A stretch of 24,938 nt of DNA from Alphaproteobacteria bacterium (GTDB lineage Bacteria; Pseudomonadota; Alphaproteobacteria; RF32; UBA3637), in NCBI GenBank assembly GCA_017632555.1, contig JAGBRF010000059.1, forward strand, positions 1 to 24,938, in the 5' to 3' direction. How positions within the stretch are numbered: the stretch's first letter is position 1; every line of letters starts with the position of its first letter. Both the position numbers and the translations under genes were made by a program. The notes under the pieces were generated by a model. It had not been told where the DNA came from. It was given only the letters and a program-made list of their open reading frames with translations, and did not search any database. Of the stretch, positions 1 through 7,670 are shown piece by piece.

Positions 1-140
1 CTAGATTTGCCAAAATTACAAAAGCAATTATCAAAACTTGGCTATAGAAAAGTAGCACAAGTAGAAGGTACAGGAGAGTTTTCTGTAAGAGGAGGTATAA
101 TAGATATATATTCATTAACAGAAGAAGTGCCTTATCGTAT
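1..140 (+). other. Mfd-like fragment, probable chimeric contig end
   Basis: The reading frame open from base 1 encodes about 46 residues that look like the N-terminal part of transcription-repair coupling factor Mfd. Recognisable elements are LGYRKVAQVE, GEFSVRGGIIDIY and LTEEVPYRI. In Mfd this PYRI is normally followed by E-[FL]-[FW]-x-D-E. Here the match stops abruptly at about base 140 and a DUF2336 sequence continues in the same frame. The fragment also favours AGA and ATA codons, unlike the CGT/ATT-rich alphaproteobacterial genes to the right. The wording is closest to Lachnospiraceae Mfd as I remember it. A misassembly or chimeric read is more likely than a true gene fusion. Confidence 0.7.
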
Positions 141-882
141 ATCCGAAATGTTGATTGAAGAAGCGTCCGAACGGCCGGTTGTTTCTTTGATATCCAATGA
201 AAAGGCGGATATTTCCGATTATGCTTATCAACGGCTGATAGAACGATTCAAAGAAAACAAAAATATTCAAAGACCGTTGTTGATGCGGTCGCATATTCCA
301 GTCAGAATTTTTGAAAAGTTGATCAACGTTGTTTCCGATACATTGAAAAAACAATTGTTGATGCGCCGTGATTTGCCCGAACCTTTGGTTACGGCGATTG
401 TTTCTCAAACACGGGAAAAGGCAATTTTATCGTTGTCGGAAGCTTCTACGGAAGATGAAGTGCGTACGTTGATTATTCACTTAAACGGTGTCAACCGATT
501 GACGCCTAATTTGATTTTACGGGCGGCATGTGTCGGTGATATGAAGTTTTTTGAATACGCTTTGGCAATGCGTGCCGGTGTGCCAATTCGTAACGCCCGC
601 GTGTTGATTTATGATTCCGGTCAAATGGGGTTGGAACGTTTGTATGAAGAAGCGAATTTACCGCAAGAAATGTATCCGGCAATACAGTTGGCCGTTAAAA
701 CATATCGTGAAATGATGGAAGAAACCGAAGACGGATACAGAGATCATTTCTGTCGCCGATTGGTTGAACGATTGCTGATATTGTTTGATGAAAACGATAT
801 TCAATTGGATTCAGTTGATATGAACTATTTCTTGCAAAAAATCGGTAAGAACGAAAATTCGGCTTTTGATATTGCCGTTTAA
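1..882 (+). CDS. DUF2336 domain protein, 5' end chimeric/truncated
   Basis: From about base 141 to the stop at 880-882 the product matches the DUF2336 family, alpha-helical repeat-like proteins of unknown function found mainly in Alphaproteobacteria. The signature LTPNLILRAACVGDMKFFEYALA is followed by GVPIRNARVLIYD and the NLPQEMYP segment. The first ~46 codons belong to a different gene (Mfd-like). The DUF2336 N-terminus is therefore missing, leaving about 247 residues where family members usually have 350-400. An in-frame ATG lies at 148, but nothing shows it is a native start. There is no signal peptide in the DUF2336 part, so a cytoplasmic location is likely. The gene converges on hdaA and their stop codons overlap. 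The family call is firm; the gene's true 5' end is not visible. Confidence 0.75.
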   Translation, partial: LDLPKLQKQLSKLGYRKVAQVEGTGEFSVRGGIIDIYSLTEEVPYRISEMLIEEASERPVVSLISNEKADISDYAYQRLIERFKENKNIQRPLLMRSHIPVRIFEKLINVVSDTLKKQLLMRRDLPEPLVTAIVSQTREKAILSLSEASTEDEVRTLIIHLNGVNRLTPNLILRAACVGDMKFFEYALAMRAGVPIRNARVLIYDSGQMGLERLYEEANLPQEMYPAIQLAVKTYREMMEETEDGYRDHFCRRLVERLLILFDENDIQLDSVDMNYFLQKIGKNENSAFDIAV

Positions 883-1538
883 ACTAACTTTTCATCTTGC
901 ATTAAAGATAATGCTTCTTTTGCCAAAGGAATGGTAATGCGCCGTTTTTGTGCCAAAGATAACATTTGCGCCGTTTGAACAAATTGACCAATGGCCGAAA
1001 AAGAACGTTCAATGTGTTTCAAAACATAATCGATAACATCGGATTCTATATCCAGTTGCCGTTCTGATAATCCCTTTAAGATTAGGGACATAATAAGCAC
1101 ATCATCAGGCAAGCCGATTTTAACCGTTGGAATAGTGCTCATTCTGGTTTTCAAATCCGTCAATTTCCAAAAAGGCATTGAACGCGCCGTCAATAAAACT
1201 TTTCTGTTTTTTTCGGCAGTGTAATTGTATAAATGAAACAAAGTCGTTTCATCAACACCGACTTCGTCAATGTCTTCAACCGCACACGCATCGGGTAAAA
1301 ACAAAACATCTTCAACACCCAAATCTTTCGCCCGATAAATATGCTTTGTGAAAACAGAGGCCAAATGTGTTTTTCCGCTGGACGCAGGTCCTAATAACAA
1401 CAACATATGATGTGGCCAATTGGGATAAGCGTCTAACCACGTCAATACAGCCTGATTGCATGGAGCAACCCAAAAATCTTCACGATCAAATGCTGTCCGA
1501 TATGAAAGCGGTAATGGAATTTGGCGTTCTTTTTCCAC
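879..1538 (-). CDS. hdaA: HdaA, DnaA-homologue regulator of initiation
   Basis: A 219-residue AAA+ protein related to DnaA domain III. Hda/HdaA proteins bind the DNA sliding clamp and stimulate ATP hydrolysis by DnaA to prevent re-initiation. I chose the GTG start at 1538 for two reasons. It follows AAAGG (1547-1551) by 8 nt, and it puts QIPLPL, which resembles the Hda clamp-binding motif, at residues 6-11. Walker A GPASSGKT is at residues 50-57. The DETTLFHLYN and LLTAR segments match the region around sensor 1 in this family. A longer reading frame extends upstream into perM in another frame, but it would bury the clamp motif. The gene follows perM by 1 nt at the end of the ndk operon. The perM-hdaA pairing is common in Alphaproteobacteria. 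Confidence 0.85.
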   Translation of the reverse strand: MEKERQIPLPLSYRTAFDREDFWVAPCNQAVLTWLDAYPNWPHHMLLLLGPASSGKTHLASVFTKHIYRAKDLGVEDVLFLPDACAVEDIDEVGVDETTLFHLYNYTAEKNRKVLLTARSMPFWKLTDLKTRMSTIPTVKIGLPDDVLIMSLILKGLSERQLDIESDVIDYVLKHIERSFSAIGQFVQTAQMLSLAQKRRITIPLAKEALSLMQDEKLV

Positions 1539-1539
1539 G

Positions 1540-2598
1540 TTATTTGCCTTTATAATAAACGCTGTTTTTGTAAGAATCGATTGCTGTTCGAACGACAACA
1601 CCCAAGACGGCAAAAACCGGAACGGCAATCAACATTCCCAGAAAGCCGAATAAATAACTGCCGGCAAACAGGGCAAAGATAACCCAAACAGGGTGCAGTC
1701 CGACTTTATTGCCGACCAATCGGGGCGTTAAAACATAACCTTCTAAAAATTGACCGATACCAAAGACAACCAATATGCCCAAGAATAAAGATAATCCGCT
1801 GGCTTGAGTAATTGCTATAAGTATACTTAAAGCAAACCCGGTTAAAGTACCGACATAAGGAACAAAGGAAAAAAGTCCGGCAATAAAACCGACTGTGAAA
1901 CCAAAATCCAAATTGATAAGTGTCAAGCCAAATCCGTAAAACAAAGCCAAGAATAAACAAATTGCCGATTGTCCGCGGATGAAAGCGGATAAGACAACGT
2001 CCGTTTCTTTGATTTTTGTGTTGATAAAATCAGCATATTTAATCGGATAAAGTTCTTTTACCTTGGTCGTTATTTTTTCCCAATCGTTTAATAAATAGAA
2101 ACTGACAACCGGGGTAATAACAAAAAATGATGCGACATTAAATAAAGCAGACCAACCGGTGAATAAATGTAATAATGCAGATCCCATATCATTCATCAAA
2201 ACAGATGTTTTGTTTGATAAAGTATCTTTTACATAATCCAATTGTTGTTCGGAAATATGTGTTTTTACAAGATCCAACAATGGTTGTACTTTTTCCCACA
2301 GGGTATTAGCCAGTTGCGGAACCTTCATTACAAAGGAAATGATTTGTGCTTCCAAAACGGGAAATAAAATGAAAAAGCACGAAAAGACAGCCAACAATAA
2401 GCCGGCAATGACAATGCCCGTTGCCCACGTTCTGTTGATACGATGCTTTTTTAATTTAACAACCAACGGGTTTAGGATATAAGCCAAAATAAATCCGGCA
2501 ACAAAGGGTAATAAAATTCCCCAAAGTGCATAAATCAGCAATCCGAAAATAATTGCTACACCAAGCCAAAATAAAGAAATTTTTGTTGTTTGAGTCAT
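1540..2598 (-). CDS. perM: AI-2E family / PerM-like permease
   Basis: A 352-residue polytopic inner-membrane protein of the AI-2E/PerM transporter family. The order is typical: two N-terminal membrane segments (about residues 8-52), a third near 60-85, a soluble helical loop at about 90-150, and then a cluster of C-terminal membrane segments. Landmarks are PVVSFYLLNDW near 165-175, the LFSFVPYVGTLTG segment and the GQFLEGYVLTPRLVG segment, all standard for the family. Substrates are poorly defined across the family (autoinducer-2 export, or sodium/proton exchange in some members), so none is assigned. It lies 11 nt after the DUF2066 gene and 1 nt before hdaA in a leftward operon. Confidence 0.88.
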   Translation of the reverse strand: MTQTTKISLFWLGVAIIFGLLIYALWGILLPFVAGFILAYILNPLVVKLKKHRINRTWATGIVIAGLLLAVFSCFFILFPVLEAQIISFVMKVPQLANTLWEKVQPLLDLVKTHISEQQLDYVKDTLSNKTSVLMNDMGSALLHLFTGWSALFNVASFFVITPVVSFYLLNDWEKITTKVKELYPIKYADFINTKIKETDVVLSAFIRGQSAICLFLALFYGFGLTLINLDFGFTVGFIAGLFSFVPYVGTLTGFALSILIAITQASGLSLFLGILVVFGIGQFLEGYVLTPRLVGNKVGLHPVWVIFALFAGSYLFGFLGMLIAVPVFAVLGVVVRTAIDSYKNSVYYKGK

Positions 2599-2609
2599 TT
2601 TATCCTTCT

Positions 2610-3866
2610 TTATTGTTGAGTTTCATTTGATGGTTGAACGTCTTGTGTTGTTTCTTCCACAGATTGATATAAATCCGGATCAAATGTGCGGATGGTATCT
2701 TCGGTTACCGTTTCACTGATGACCGGCAATTCTTTTTCTTCGGCGGGTTGTTGTGCCGGAGTTTCCTGTGTGGCTAATTCTTCCGGTGAAACATCGGCAA
2801 TTTTACGCAATAACCAATTTCCATTTTCATCAATCGGGGACAAGAACAAACCTTCTTTTTTCAAAGCTTCTTGGAATGCGTCCAATTCGCCGGCATAGAA
2901 AATTTCAACTTCGGCTTGATCTTTACGTAAAGCCTTTACGACATACTGTTTAATCAAGACAATGTGATCCAATTGTTTACGAATGGCAATCCATTCAGCC
3001 AAATTTTGAATGTTGATACGCACAAATAAATTTGTCGGATTGTCAAAACGAACTGCATTTTTTTCACGCCAAGCTTGTTCCAACAAATAAACGGTTCTTT
3101 CCGCCGCACGTTTAAGCAATTCCGGCATTGGTGCGTTGATGGGTTCCGTCATACCCAATTCTTCGATAAATCCTTTTTTGTTTTGGAACGGGCGAATGTA
3201 AACTTTCAAAGCATTTTCATCTTTCAAGACCGTCAATTCGATGATTAAAGCTTGATTGGCTTGATAACGACTTAATAAGGGCAAGATGTTTAATGACATT
3301 TCTTCACTTAAATTATCTTCGCTGATAACGGACATATCGTCCAAATCACCCAAAGGCACGACAAACGGAACTAAATCACTGGTTTTGGAGGCCCTTGCCA
3401 ACGCCTGTGCCCACAAGTTTGTGTCTTTCCAAAGCAAAGGTTTATCTTTGGAAGATGATCTGAAAATCGGTAAAATAACAGATTTTTCTGCAACCGAAGT
3501 GACGTAAGGGACTTGGTATTCTTGGAAAAAAGTTTGAATAGCCTGCGGATCAAATTGAACATCTACATCGGCAATATAACGAACGGAAGATGTCTTTTCA
3601 TTGGAAACGGAAAAATCCTGAACCAAATTCAAAATATCTTCGTTTGTCAAAACCGGTAAACTTTCCATATCCTTAAACAACGTCAATCTTTCCAGCATTT
3701 TATAGAAAGCTTTTTCTTGGGCGTCATTTAATCCTTGTTCACGGGCACTGGTGGCATTGTCGGCCGTAAAATCCACATGCATATTGTGTATGGCATACAT
3801 ATCGGACAAAGCCAAAGAAGAATTTAAAAATAGAAAAGCAAATACAATAAAAAATTTTTTGAACAT
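2610..3866 (-). CDS. DUF2066 exported protein
   Basis: A 418-residue protein with an N-terminal signal peptide (hydrophobic core at residues 4-20, cleavage probable near SLALS). It continues with the DUF2066 opening, where V-x-V-D-F-T precedes A-x-E-Q-G-L-N-D-A-Q-x-K-A-F. The rest is mixed alpha/beta with no catalytic motif I recognise. The last ~70 residues are Pro/Glu/Gln/Thr-rich and probably disordered. DUF2066 proteins sit next to perM and hdaA in many Alphaproteobacteria, which agrees with the layout here (4 nt after ndk, 11 nt before perM). The family's function is unknown. A periplasmic location is inferred from the signal peptide. Confidence 0.8.
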   Translation of the reverse strand: MFKKFFIVFAFLFLNSSLALSDMYAIHNMHVDFTADNATSAREQGLNDAQEKAFYKMLERLTLFKDMESLPVLTNEDILNLVQDFSVSNEKTSSVRYIADVDVQFDPQAIQTFFQEYQVPYVTSVAEKSVILPIFRSSSKDKPLLWKDTNLWAQALARASKTSDLVPFVVPLGDLDDMSVISEDNLSEEMSLNILPLLSRYQANQALIIELTVLKDENALKVYIRPFQNKKGFIEELGMTEPINAPMPELLKRAAERTVYLLEQAWREKNAVRFDNPTNLFVRINIQNLAEWIAIRKQLDHIVLIKQYVVKALRKDQAEVEIFYAGELDAFQEALKKEGLFLSPIDENGNWLLRKIADVSPEELATQETPAQQPAEEKELPVISETVTEDTIRTFDPDLYQSVEETTQDVQPSNETQQ

Positions 3867-3870
3867 TTTA

Positions 3871-4287
3871 TTATCCTACAATTTCTGTTTGACTGAAGAA
3901 GAAAGACATTTCACGTGCGGCTGATTGCGGGCTGTCCGAACCATGAACGGCATTGTGCGGTAATTCACCGCCAAAGGCAGCTCGAATCGTTCCTTTTTCG
4001 GCGTTGGCCGGATTTGTTGCGCCCATTAAAGCACGATAACGTTTAATGGCATCTTCACCTTCCAAAATTTGAACAATAATCGGACCCGAGCTCATCATTT
4101 TGACCAAGCCGTCATAAAACGGTTTTCCTTCGTGTTCGGCGTAAAATTGACCCGCTTGTTCCGGGGTCATACGAATTCTTTTTTGAGCAATGATACGTAA
4201 TCCAGCTTCCTCAATCATTGCGTTAATTGCACCGGTGACATTTTTTGAAGTAGCATCCGGCTTTATCATTGAAAAAGTACGTTCCAT
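3871..4287 (-). CDS. ndk: nucleoside diphosphate kinase
   Basis: A 138-residue, full-length nucleoside diphosphate kinase, which transfers the gamma phosphate from ATP to other (d)NDPs through a phosphohistidine. The catalytic histidine is H115 in NAVHGSDSP. Other family landmarks are the N-terminal [11 protein letters not shown] with K9, [14 protein letters not shown] and MGATNPANA. The ATG at 4287 is preceded by an AAAGGA ribosome-binding site and by a good promoter (4328-4356). It is the first gene of a leftward operon with DUF2066, perM and hdaA. Alternative longer frames on this strand have no coding support. Confidence 0.96.
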   Translation of the reverse strand: MERTFSMIKPDATSKNVTGAINAMIEEAGLRIIAQKRIRMTPEQAGQFYAEHEGKPFYDGLVKMMSSGPIIVQILEGEDAIKRYRALMGATNPANAEKGTIRAAFGGELPHNAVHGSDSPQSAAREMSFFFSQTEIVG

Positions 4288-4327
4288 TTTGTTTTTTCCT
4301 TTCTTTTGAATTTCCTTGTATGAACTT

Positions 4328-4356
4328 GTTATAACGTTTTTTTATTTTTTTGGCAA
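4328..4356 (-). promoter_or_regulatory. sigma70-type promoter of the ndk operon
   Basis: Read leftward, TTGCCA (4356-4351) and TATAAC (4333-4328) are separated by exactly 17 nt. Transcription would start near 4321, about 35 nt before the ndk ATG. This is prediction from the consensus match only. Confidence 0.7.
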
Positions 4357-4367
4357 CAAGAAAGTGC

Positions 4368-4396
4368 TTGTTTTTTTGTAAAAAATTATTTATAGT
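4368..4396 (+). promoter_or_regulatory. sigma70-type promoter of the HIT-glycosyltransferase operon
   Basis: TTGTTT (4368-4373) and TATAGT (4391-4396) are spaced by 17 nt, with a predicted start near 4403 and the HIT-protein ATG at 4424. It lies back to back with the ndk promoter, with only 11 nt between the two -35 boxes. Confidence 0.65.
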
Positions 4397-4423
4397 CAAA
4401 CACAGTAATTGAAAGGGTAAAAA

Positions 4424-4765
4424 ATGAGTTATGATAATCAAAACGTCTTTGCCAAGATTTTGCGTGGCGAAATCCCGACAAACAAAATTTATGAAGATAA
4501 ATATGTAATCGCTTTTCCGGATATTCATCCCAAGGCGCCGACACATGTTTTGGTGGTGCCTAAAAACGCTTACGTTGACTTTAATGATTTAATGGAAAAT
4601 GCTTCATCGGAAGAAGTAAACGGTATTTTTGCGGCGGTAAAAAAAGTGGCGGAACAATTGGACGTTATTGATGCCGGATACAGATTGATTATGAACGTTG
4701 GCCCGGGCGCCGGTCAGGAAGTACCGCATTTACATATTCACATTTTGTCCAATAAAGGAGCCTGA
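4424..4765 (+). CDS. HIT family (HINT-like) nucleotide hydrolase/transferase
   Basis: A 113-residue HIT-domain protein of the HINT branch, small dimeric cytoplasmic enzymes that hydrolyse nucleoside phosphoramidates or acyl-adenylates. The defining histidine triad is HLHIHIL, with H102, H104 and H106 preceded by GQEVP. The N-terminal FAKILRGEIPTNKIYED and the HPKAPTHVLVVPK segment are standard for the family. The start codon follows a GAAAGGG-type ribosome-binding site. The stop is 1 nt from the glycosyltransferase ATG, so the two are probably co-transcribed. Family assignment is secure; the physiological substrate is unknown. Confidence 0.93.
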   Translation: MSYDNQNVFAKILRGEIPTNKIYEDKYVIAFPDIHPKAPTHVLVVPKNAYVDFNDLMENASSEEVNGIFAAVKKVAEQLDVIDAGYRLIMNVGPGAGQEVPHLHIHILSNKGA

Positions 4766-4766
4766 T

Positions 4767-7568
4767 ATGTTGGATAATATACCGGCAACCTTTGAATTTC
4801 CAATGGTTGAAAATCCGTTGGTTTCAATTGTTGTTCCTGTTTATAACCAATATGCTTATACGCATGCGTGCTTATATTCCATTTTGAAATTCACGCCGGA
4901 AACAATACCTTATGAAGTTGTTGTTTTGGACGATTGTTCAACCGATGAAACGTCCGTAATGGAACATTTGATTAAAAATGTCACCGTTTACCATAACCCG
5001 ATGAATATGGGTTTTTTGAAAAATTGTAACACATACATTCCGACAGTTCGCGGTAAATACGTATTTTTATTGAACAATGATACGCAAGTGACGGAAGGTT
5101 GGTTGGACCCGATGTTAAAGGCTTTGGAAAAATCCGATATCGGTTTAACGACTTCGTGTATTTTGAACCCGGACGGTTCAATTCAAGCGGCCGGTTGGAC
5201 GTTGATGACAAACGGAATCAGTTATCCGAATGCGTTGACTGCTTCCCCCGAACTTTTGAAAAATAAAATTTTTGATGTGTCTTATGCTTCCGGCTGTGCT
5301 ATGTGCTTTGAAAAAAGTTTGTGGAATGATTTGGGCGGATTTGATGAATTATTTTTGCCGGCATATTGTGAAGATTCCGATTTTTCTTTGCGTGTGCGGT
5401 ATAATTTGAAAAAAAGAGTTGTTTGTGTAGCAAATTCAAAGATTTTCCATTACGGAGCTATATCTCATGGCGGAAAGGCGGCCGGAATAGTTGAAGATAA
5501 TCGCGCTAAATTTTTCAATCGTTGGCAAAAAGAATTGGAAAAAGACGGCGTGCCGGAAAGCCAGATCGAACAATATACCGATAAAATTTGGCGTTGGGAA
5601 ACGGTCAGCTTTTTGGGTAAACCGATTTTGAAATCTTATTACAATAATCATAAAAAGACATACTATTGGGGAAAAAATAAGCTTTTTTCACGTCCTTTTG
5701 TTGCGGGCAATAATACACCGCAAATGTTGAAAAATGTTATGGCATCTTTTGAATTTCCGGCGGTTGAAAATCCGTTGGTTTCAATTGTCATTCCCGTTTA
5801 TAATCAATATGCTTATACACGGGCGTGTTTGTATTCTATCTTAAAATTTACGCCGTCCACAATACCCTATGAAGTTATTATTTTGGACGATTGTTCGACC
5901 GATGAAACATCAGTGTTGGAACATTTAATTAAAAATGTGACCGTTTATCATAATCAAACAAATTTGGGTTTTTTGAAAAACTGCAATACATACATACCGA
6001 AAGCTCGTGGCGAATACATATTCTTACTGAACAATGATACGCAGGTGACAGAAGGTTGGTTGGAACCGATGCTGAATGCATTGAAAGATAAAAGTATCGG
6101 ATTGGCAACGTCTTGCGTATTGAATATTGATGGAACTATTCAAGCGGCCGGTTTTTTGTTTGATAAGACGGGAATAGGAAATCCCGCTTATAAAAATATG
6201 TCCCCCACGCTTCCGATAAGTAAACAGTTGGATGTACACAGTGCATACGGATGCGCTATGTTTTTCGAAAAAAGTATTTGGAACAAAATGGGTGGATTTG
6301 ATGAAGCTTTCTTGCCTGCTTATTGGGAAGAAAGTGATTTGTGTATGCGCATTCAATATCAATTGAAAAAAAGAATTGTTTGTGTAACAGATTCAAAAAT
6401 TTTCCATTATGGTGGCGTTTCATATCACGGAAGCGGTCAAGAATTGTTCGACAGAAATAAAAAGAATTTTTATAACCGTTGGCAAAAAGAAATACAACAA
6501 GACGGGTTGGAAGAAGAAACCAGAAATCAATATTTGGACGATTTGTGGCGTTGGAATGTAATCCGTGTTTGTGGCCGGCCAATCTTAAAATCATATTACA
6601 ACAATAATCGCAAAACGTATTATTTAGGAAATACAAAACTTTTTTCACGGCCTTTTGTGACAAACATTGATTTGAAAGTATTGGAAAATGCTTTGGTATC
6701 ATTCAAATTCCCAGTTTTCAAAAAGCCGTTGATATCTATTGTTATTCCTGTTTATAATCAATATGCTTATACGCATGCGTGCTTGTATTCCATTTTGAAA
6801 TTTACACCGATAACTATTCCATACGAAGTTATTGTGCTTGATGATTGTTCAACGGATGAAACACAAACGATTACGGATCGAATTAAAAATATCACAGTTT
6901 ATCGTAATCAAACGAATTTGGGCTTTTTAGGAAATTGTAATGCTTACATACCCAAAGCACGTGGTAAGTATGTGTTTTTATTAAATAACGATACGCAGGT
7001 GACGGAAGGTTGGTTGGATCCGGTAATAGATGCATTAAAAGAACCGAATGTCGGGGCAACAACATCTTGTGTATTGAACATTCCGGGAGCTGTTTCCAAC
7101 TTATCAGATTCAAATGAAACGGATTATACGGTTCAAGCCGCCGGATTGTCTTTTTTGAAAGACGGATCGCTTTTGGGAAATTATTTCGGGTTGCCGGCAA
7201 AATATCTGAAAGATAAAAAAATGGACGTGCAATTTGTTTATGGCTGCGCTTTTGCCTTTAAGAAAAGTTTGTGGAATAAGTTGGGCGGATTTGATGAAGC
7301 GTTCTTGCCGGCTTATTTTGAAGAAGTCGATTTTTCAATGCGTGTTCGGTACAATTTGAAGAAAAGAATAGTTTGTCCCGCCAACTCAAAAATTTTCCAT
7401 TACGGTATGATTTCATATTCCGGAAACGGGGGAAAAGATTTGTATAAAATCAATTATGAAAAATTTTATAATCGTTGGCAAGAACAGTTGGATCAAACGG
7501 GCTTTACCGAAACAGAAAAGGTTAAATATCTGGACGATTTATGGCGTTGGGATATCATTCGTGTTTGA
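4767..7568 (+). CDS. triple-domain GT2 glycosyltransferase, C-terminus truncated
   Basis: A 933-residue protein made of three tandem copies of a family-2 (GT-A fold) glycosyltransferase unit: residues 1-319, 320-637 and 638-933. Each copy has PLVSIVxPVYNQYAYT, a DDCSTDET nucleotide-sugar site (D55-D56 in copy 1), NNDTQVTEGWL containing the DxD-like element, and GGFDExFLPAY followed by an acidic E[DE]xD motif (202-205 in copy 1). All three therefore look catalytically competent. I start it at ATG 4767, after AAAGGAG, rather than at an upstream in-frame codon inside the HIT gene. Such proteins usually add sugars during polysaccharide or glycan assembly at the cytoplasmic face. The specific sugar is unknown. 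Copy 3 lacks the conserved tail of copies 1 and 2 because of a TGA at 7566. Confidence 0.88.
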   Translation: MLDNIPATFEFPMVENPLVSIVVPVYNQYAYTHACLYSILKFTPETIPYEVVVLDDCSTDETSVMEHLIKNVTVYHNPMNMGFLKNCNTYIPTVRGKYVFLLNNDTQVTEGWLDPMLKALEKSDIGLTTSCILNPDGSIQAAGWTLMTNGISYPNALTASPELLKNKIFDVSYASGCAMCFEKSLWNDLGGFDELFLPAYCEDSDFSLRVRYNLKKRVVCVANSKIFHYGAISHGGKAAGIVEDNRAKFFNRWQKELEKDGVPESQIEQYTDKIWRWETVSFLGKPILKSYYNNHKKTYYWGKNKLFSRPFVAGNNTPQMLKNVMASFEFPAVENPLVSIVIPVYNQYAYTRACLYSILKFTPSTIPYEVIILDDCSTDETSVLEHLIKNVTVYHNQTNLGFLKNCNTYIPKARGEYIFLLNNDTQVTEGWLEPMLNALKDKSIGLATSCVLNIDGTIQAAGFLFDKTGIGNPAYKNMSPTLPISKQLDVHSAYGCAMFFEKSIWNKMGGFDEAFLPAYWEESDLCMRIQYQLKKRIVCVTDSKIFHYGGVSYHGSGQELFDRNKKNFYNRWQKEIQQDGLEEETRNQYLDDLWRWNVIRVCGRPILKSYYNNNRKTYYLGNTKLFSRPFVTNIDLKVLENALVSFKFPVFKKPLISIVIPVYNQYAYTHACLYSILKFTPITIPYEVIVLDDCSTDETQTITDRIKNITVYRNQTNLGFLGNCNAYIPKARGKYVFLLNNDTQVTEGWLDPVIDALKEPNVGATTSCVLNIPGAVSNLSDSNETDYTVQAAGLSFLKDGSLLGNYFGLPAKYLKDKKMDVQFVYGCAFAFKKSLWNKLGGFDEAFLPAYFEEVDFSMRVRYNLKKRIVCPANSKIFHYGMISYSGNGGKDLYKINYEKFYNRWQEQLDQTGFTETEKVKYLDDLWRWDIIRV

Positions 7569-7670
7569 GGAATTCCGGTAATGAAAGCATACTACAAAGA
7601 CGACCGCAAAACATATTATTTGGGTCGGATAAAGATTTTCTCTAAACCATTTGACTACGAAGGTTTTTGA
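7569..7670 (+). pseudogene. untranslated remnant of the GT copy-3 tail
   Basis: Directly after the TGA at 7566-7568 the same frame stays open for 33 codons to a second TGA at 7668-7670. It encodes IPVMKAYYKDDRKTYYLG and then KIFSKPF, clearly matching the tails of copies 1 and 2. In copy 2 the codon at the TGA position is TGT (Cys, in RVCGRP). A single base change therefore explains the early stop. This stretch is either dead sequence or is made only by stop-codon readthrough. It ends one base before the stop of the converging CNNM gene. Confidence 0.75.

Larger units (their letters stand above)
4767..7670 (+). repeat. three tandem ~955-bp glycosyltransferase units
   Basis: Unit 1 spans 4767-5723 and unit 2 spans 5724-6677. 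Unit 3 spans 6678-7670, counting the sequence after the TGA. Over the 46-residue opening segment ending in DDCSTDET, unit 1 differs from unit 2 at 5 positions and from unit 3 at 4. The copies therefore come from intragenic duplication. Each unit ends in a short tail of the form KSYYxxxxKTYYxGxxKLFSRPF. Confidence 0.9.

Noticed and set aside
1539..1628. Longer hdaA starting inside perM
   Set aside because: GTG 1538 has an AAAGG site at 8 nt and places the clamp-binding-like QIPLPL at the N-terminus, as in Hda proteins.
4698..4766. Upstream start of the glycosyltransferase inside the HIT gene
   Set aside because: ATG 4767 has AAAGGAG at good distance, and the three repeat units line up from that point (MLDNIPATFEF against MLKNVMASFEF).
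7566..7568. TGA at a cysteine position as selenocysteine or a recoded codon
   Set aside because: Other genes in the window end normally in TGA (HIT gene, aroK, rsmA-type overlaps). No selenoprotein family is involved, and the following bases show only an 8-nt GGAATTCC palindrome, not a SECIS-like hairpin with loop. A nonsense change is simpler.
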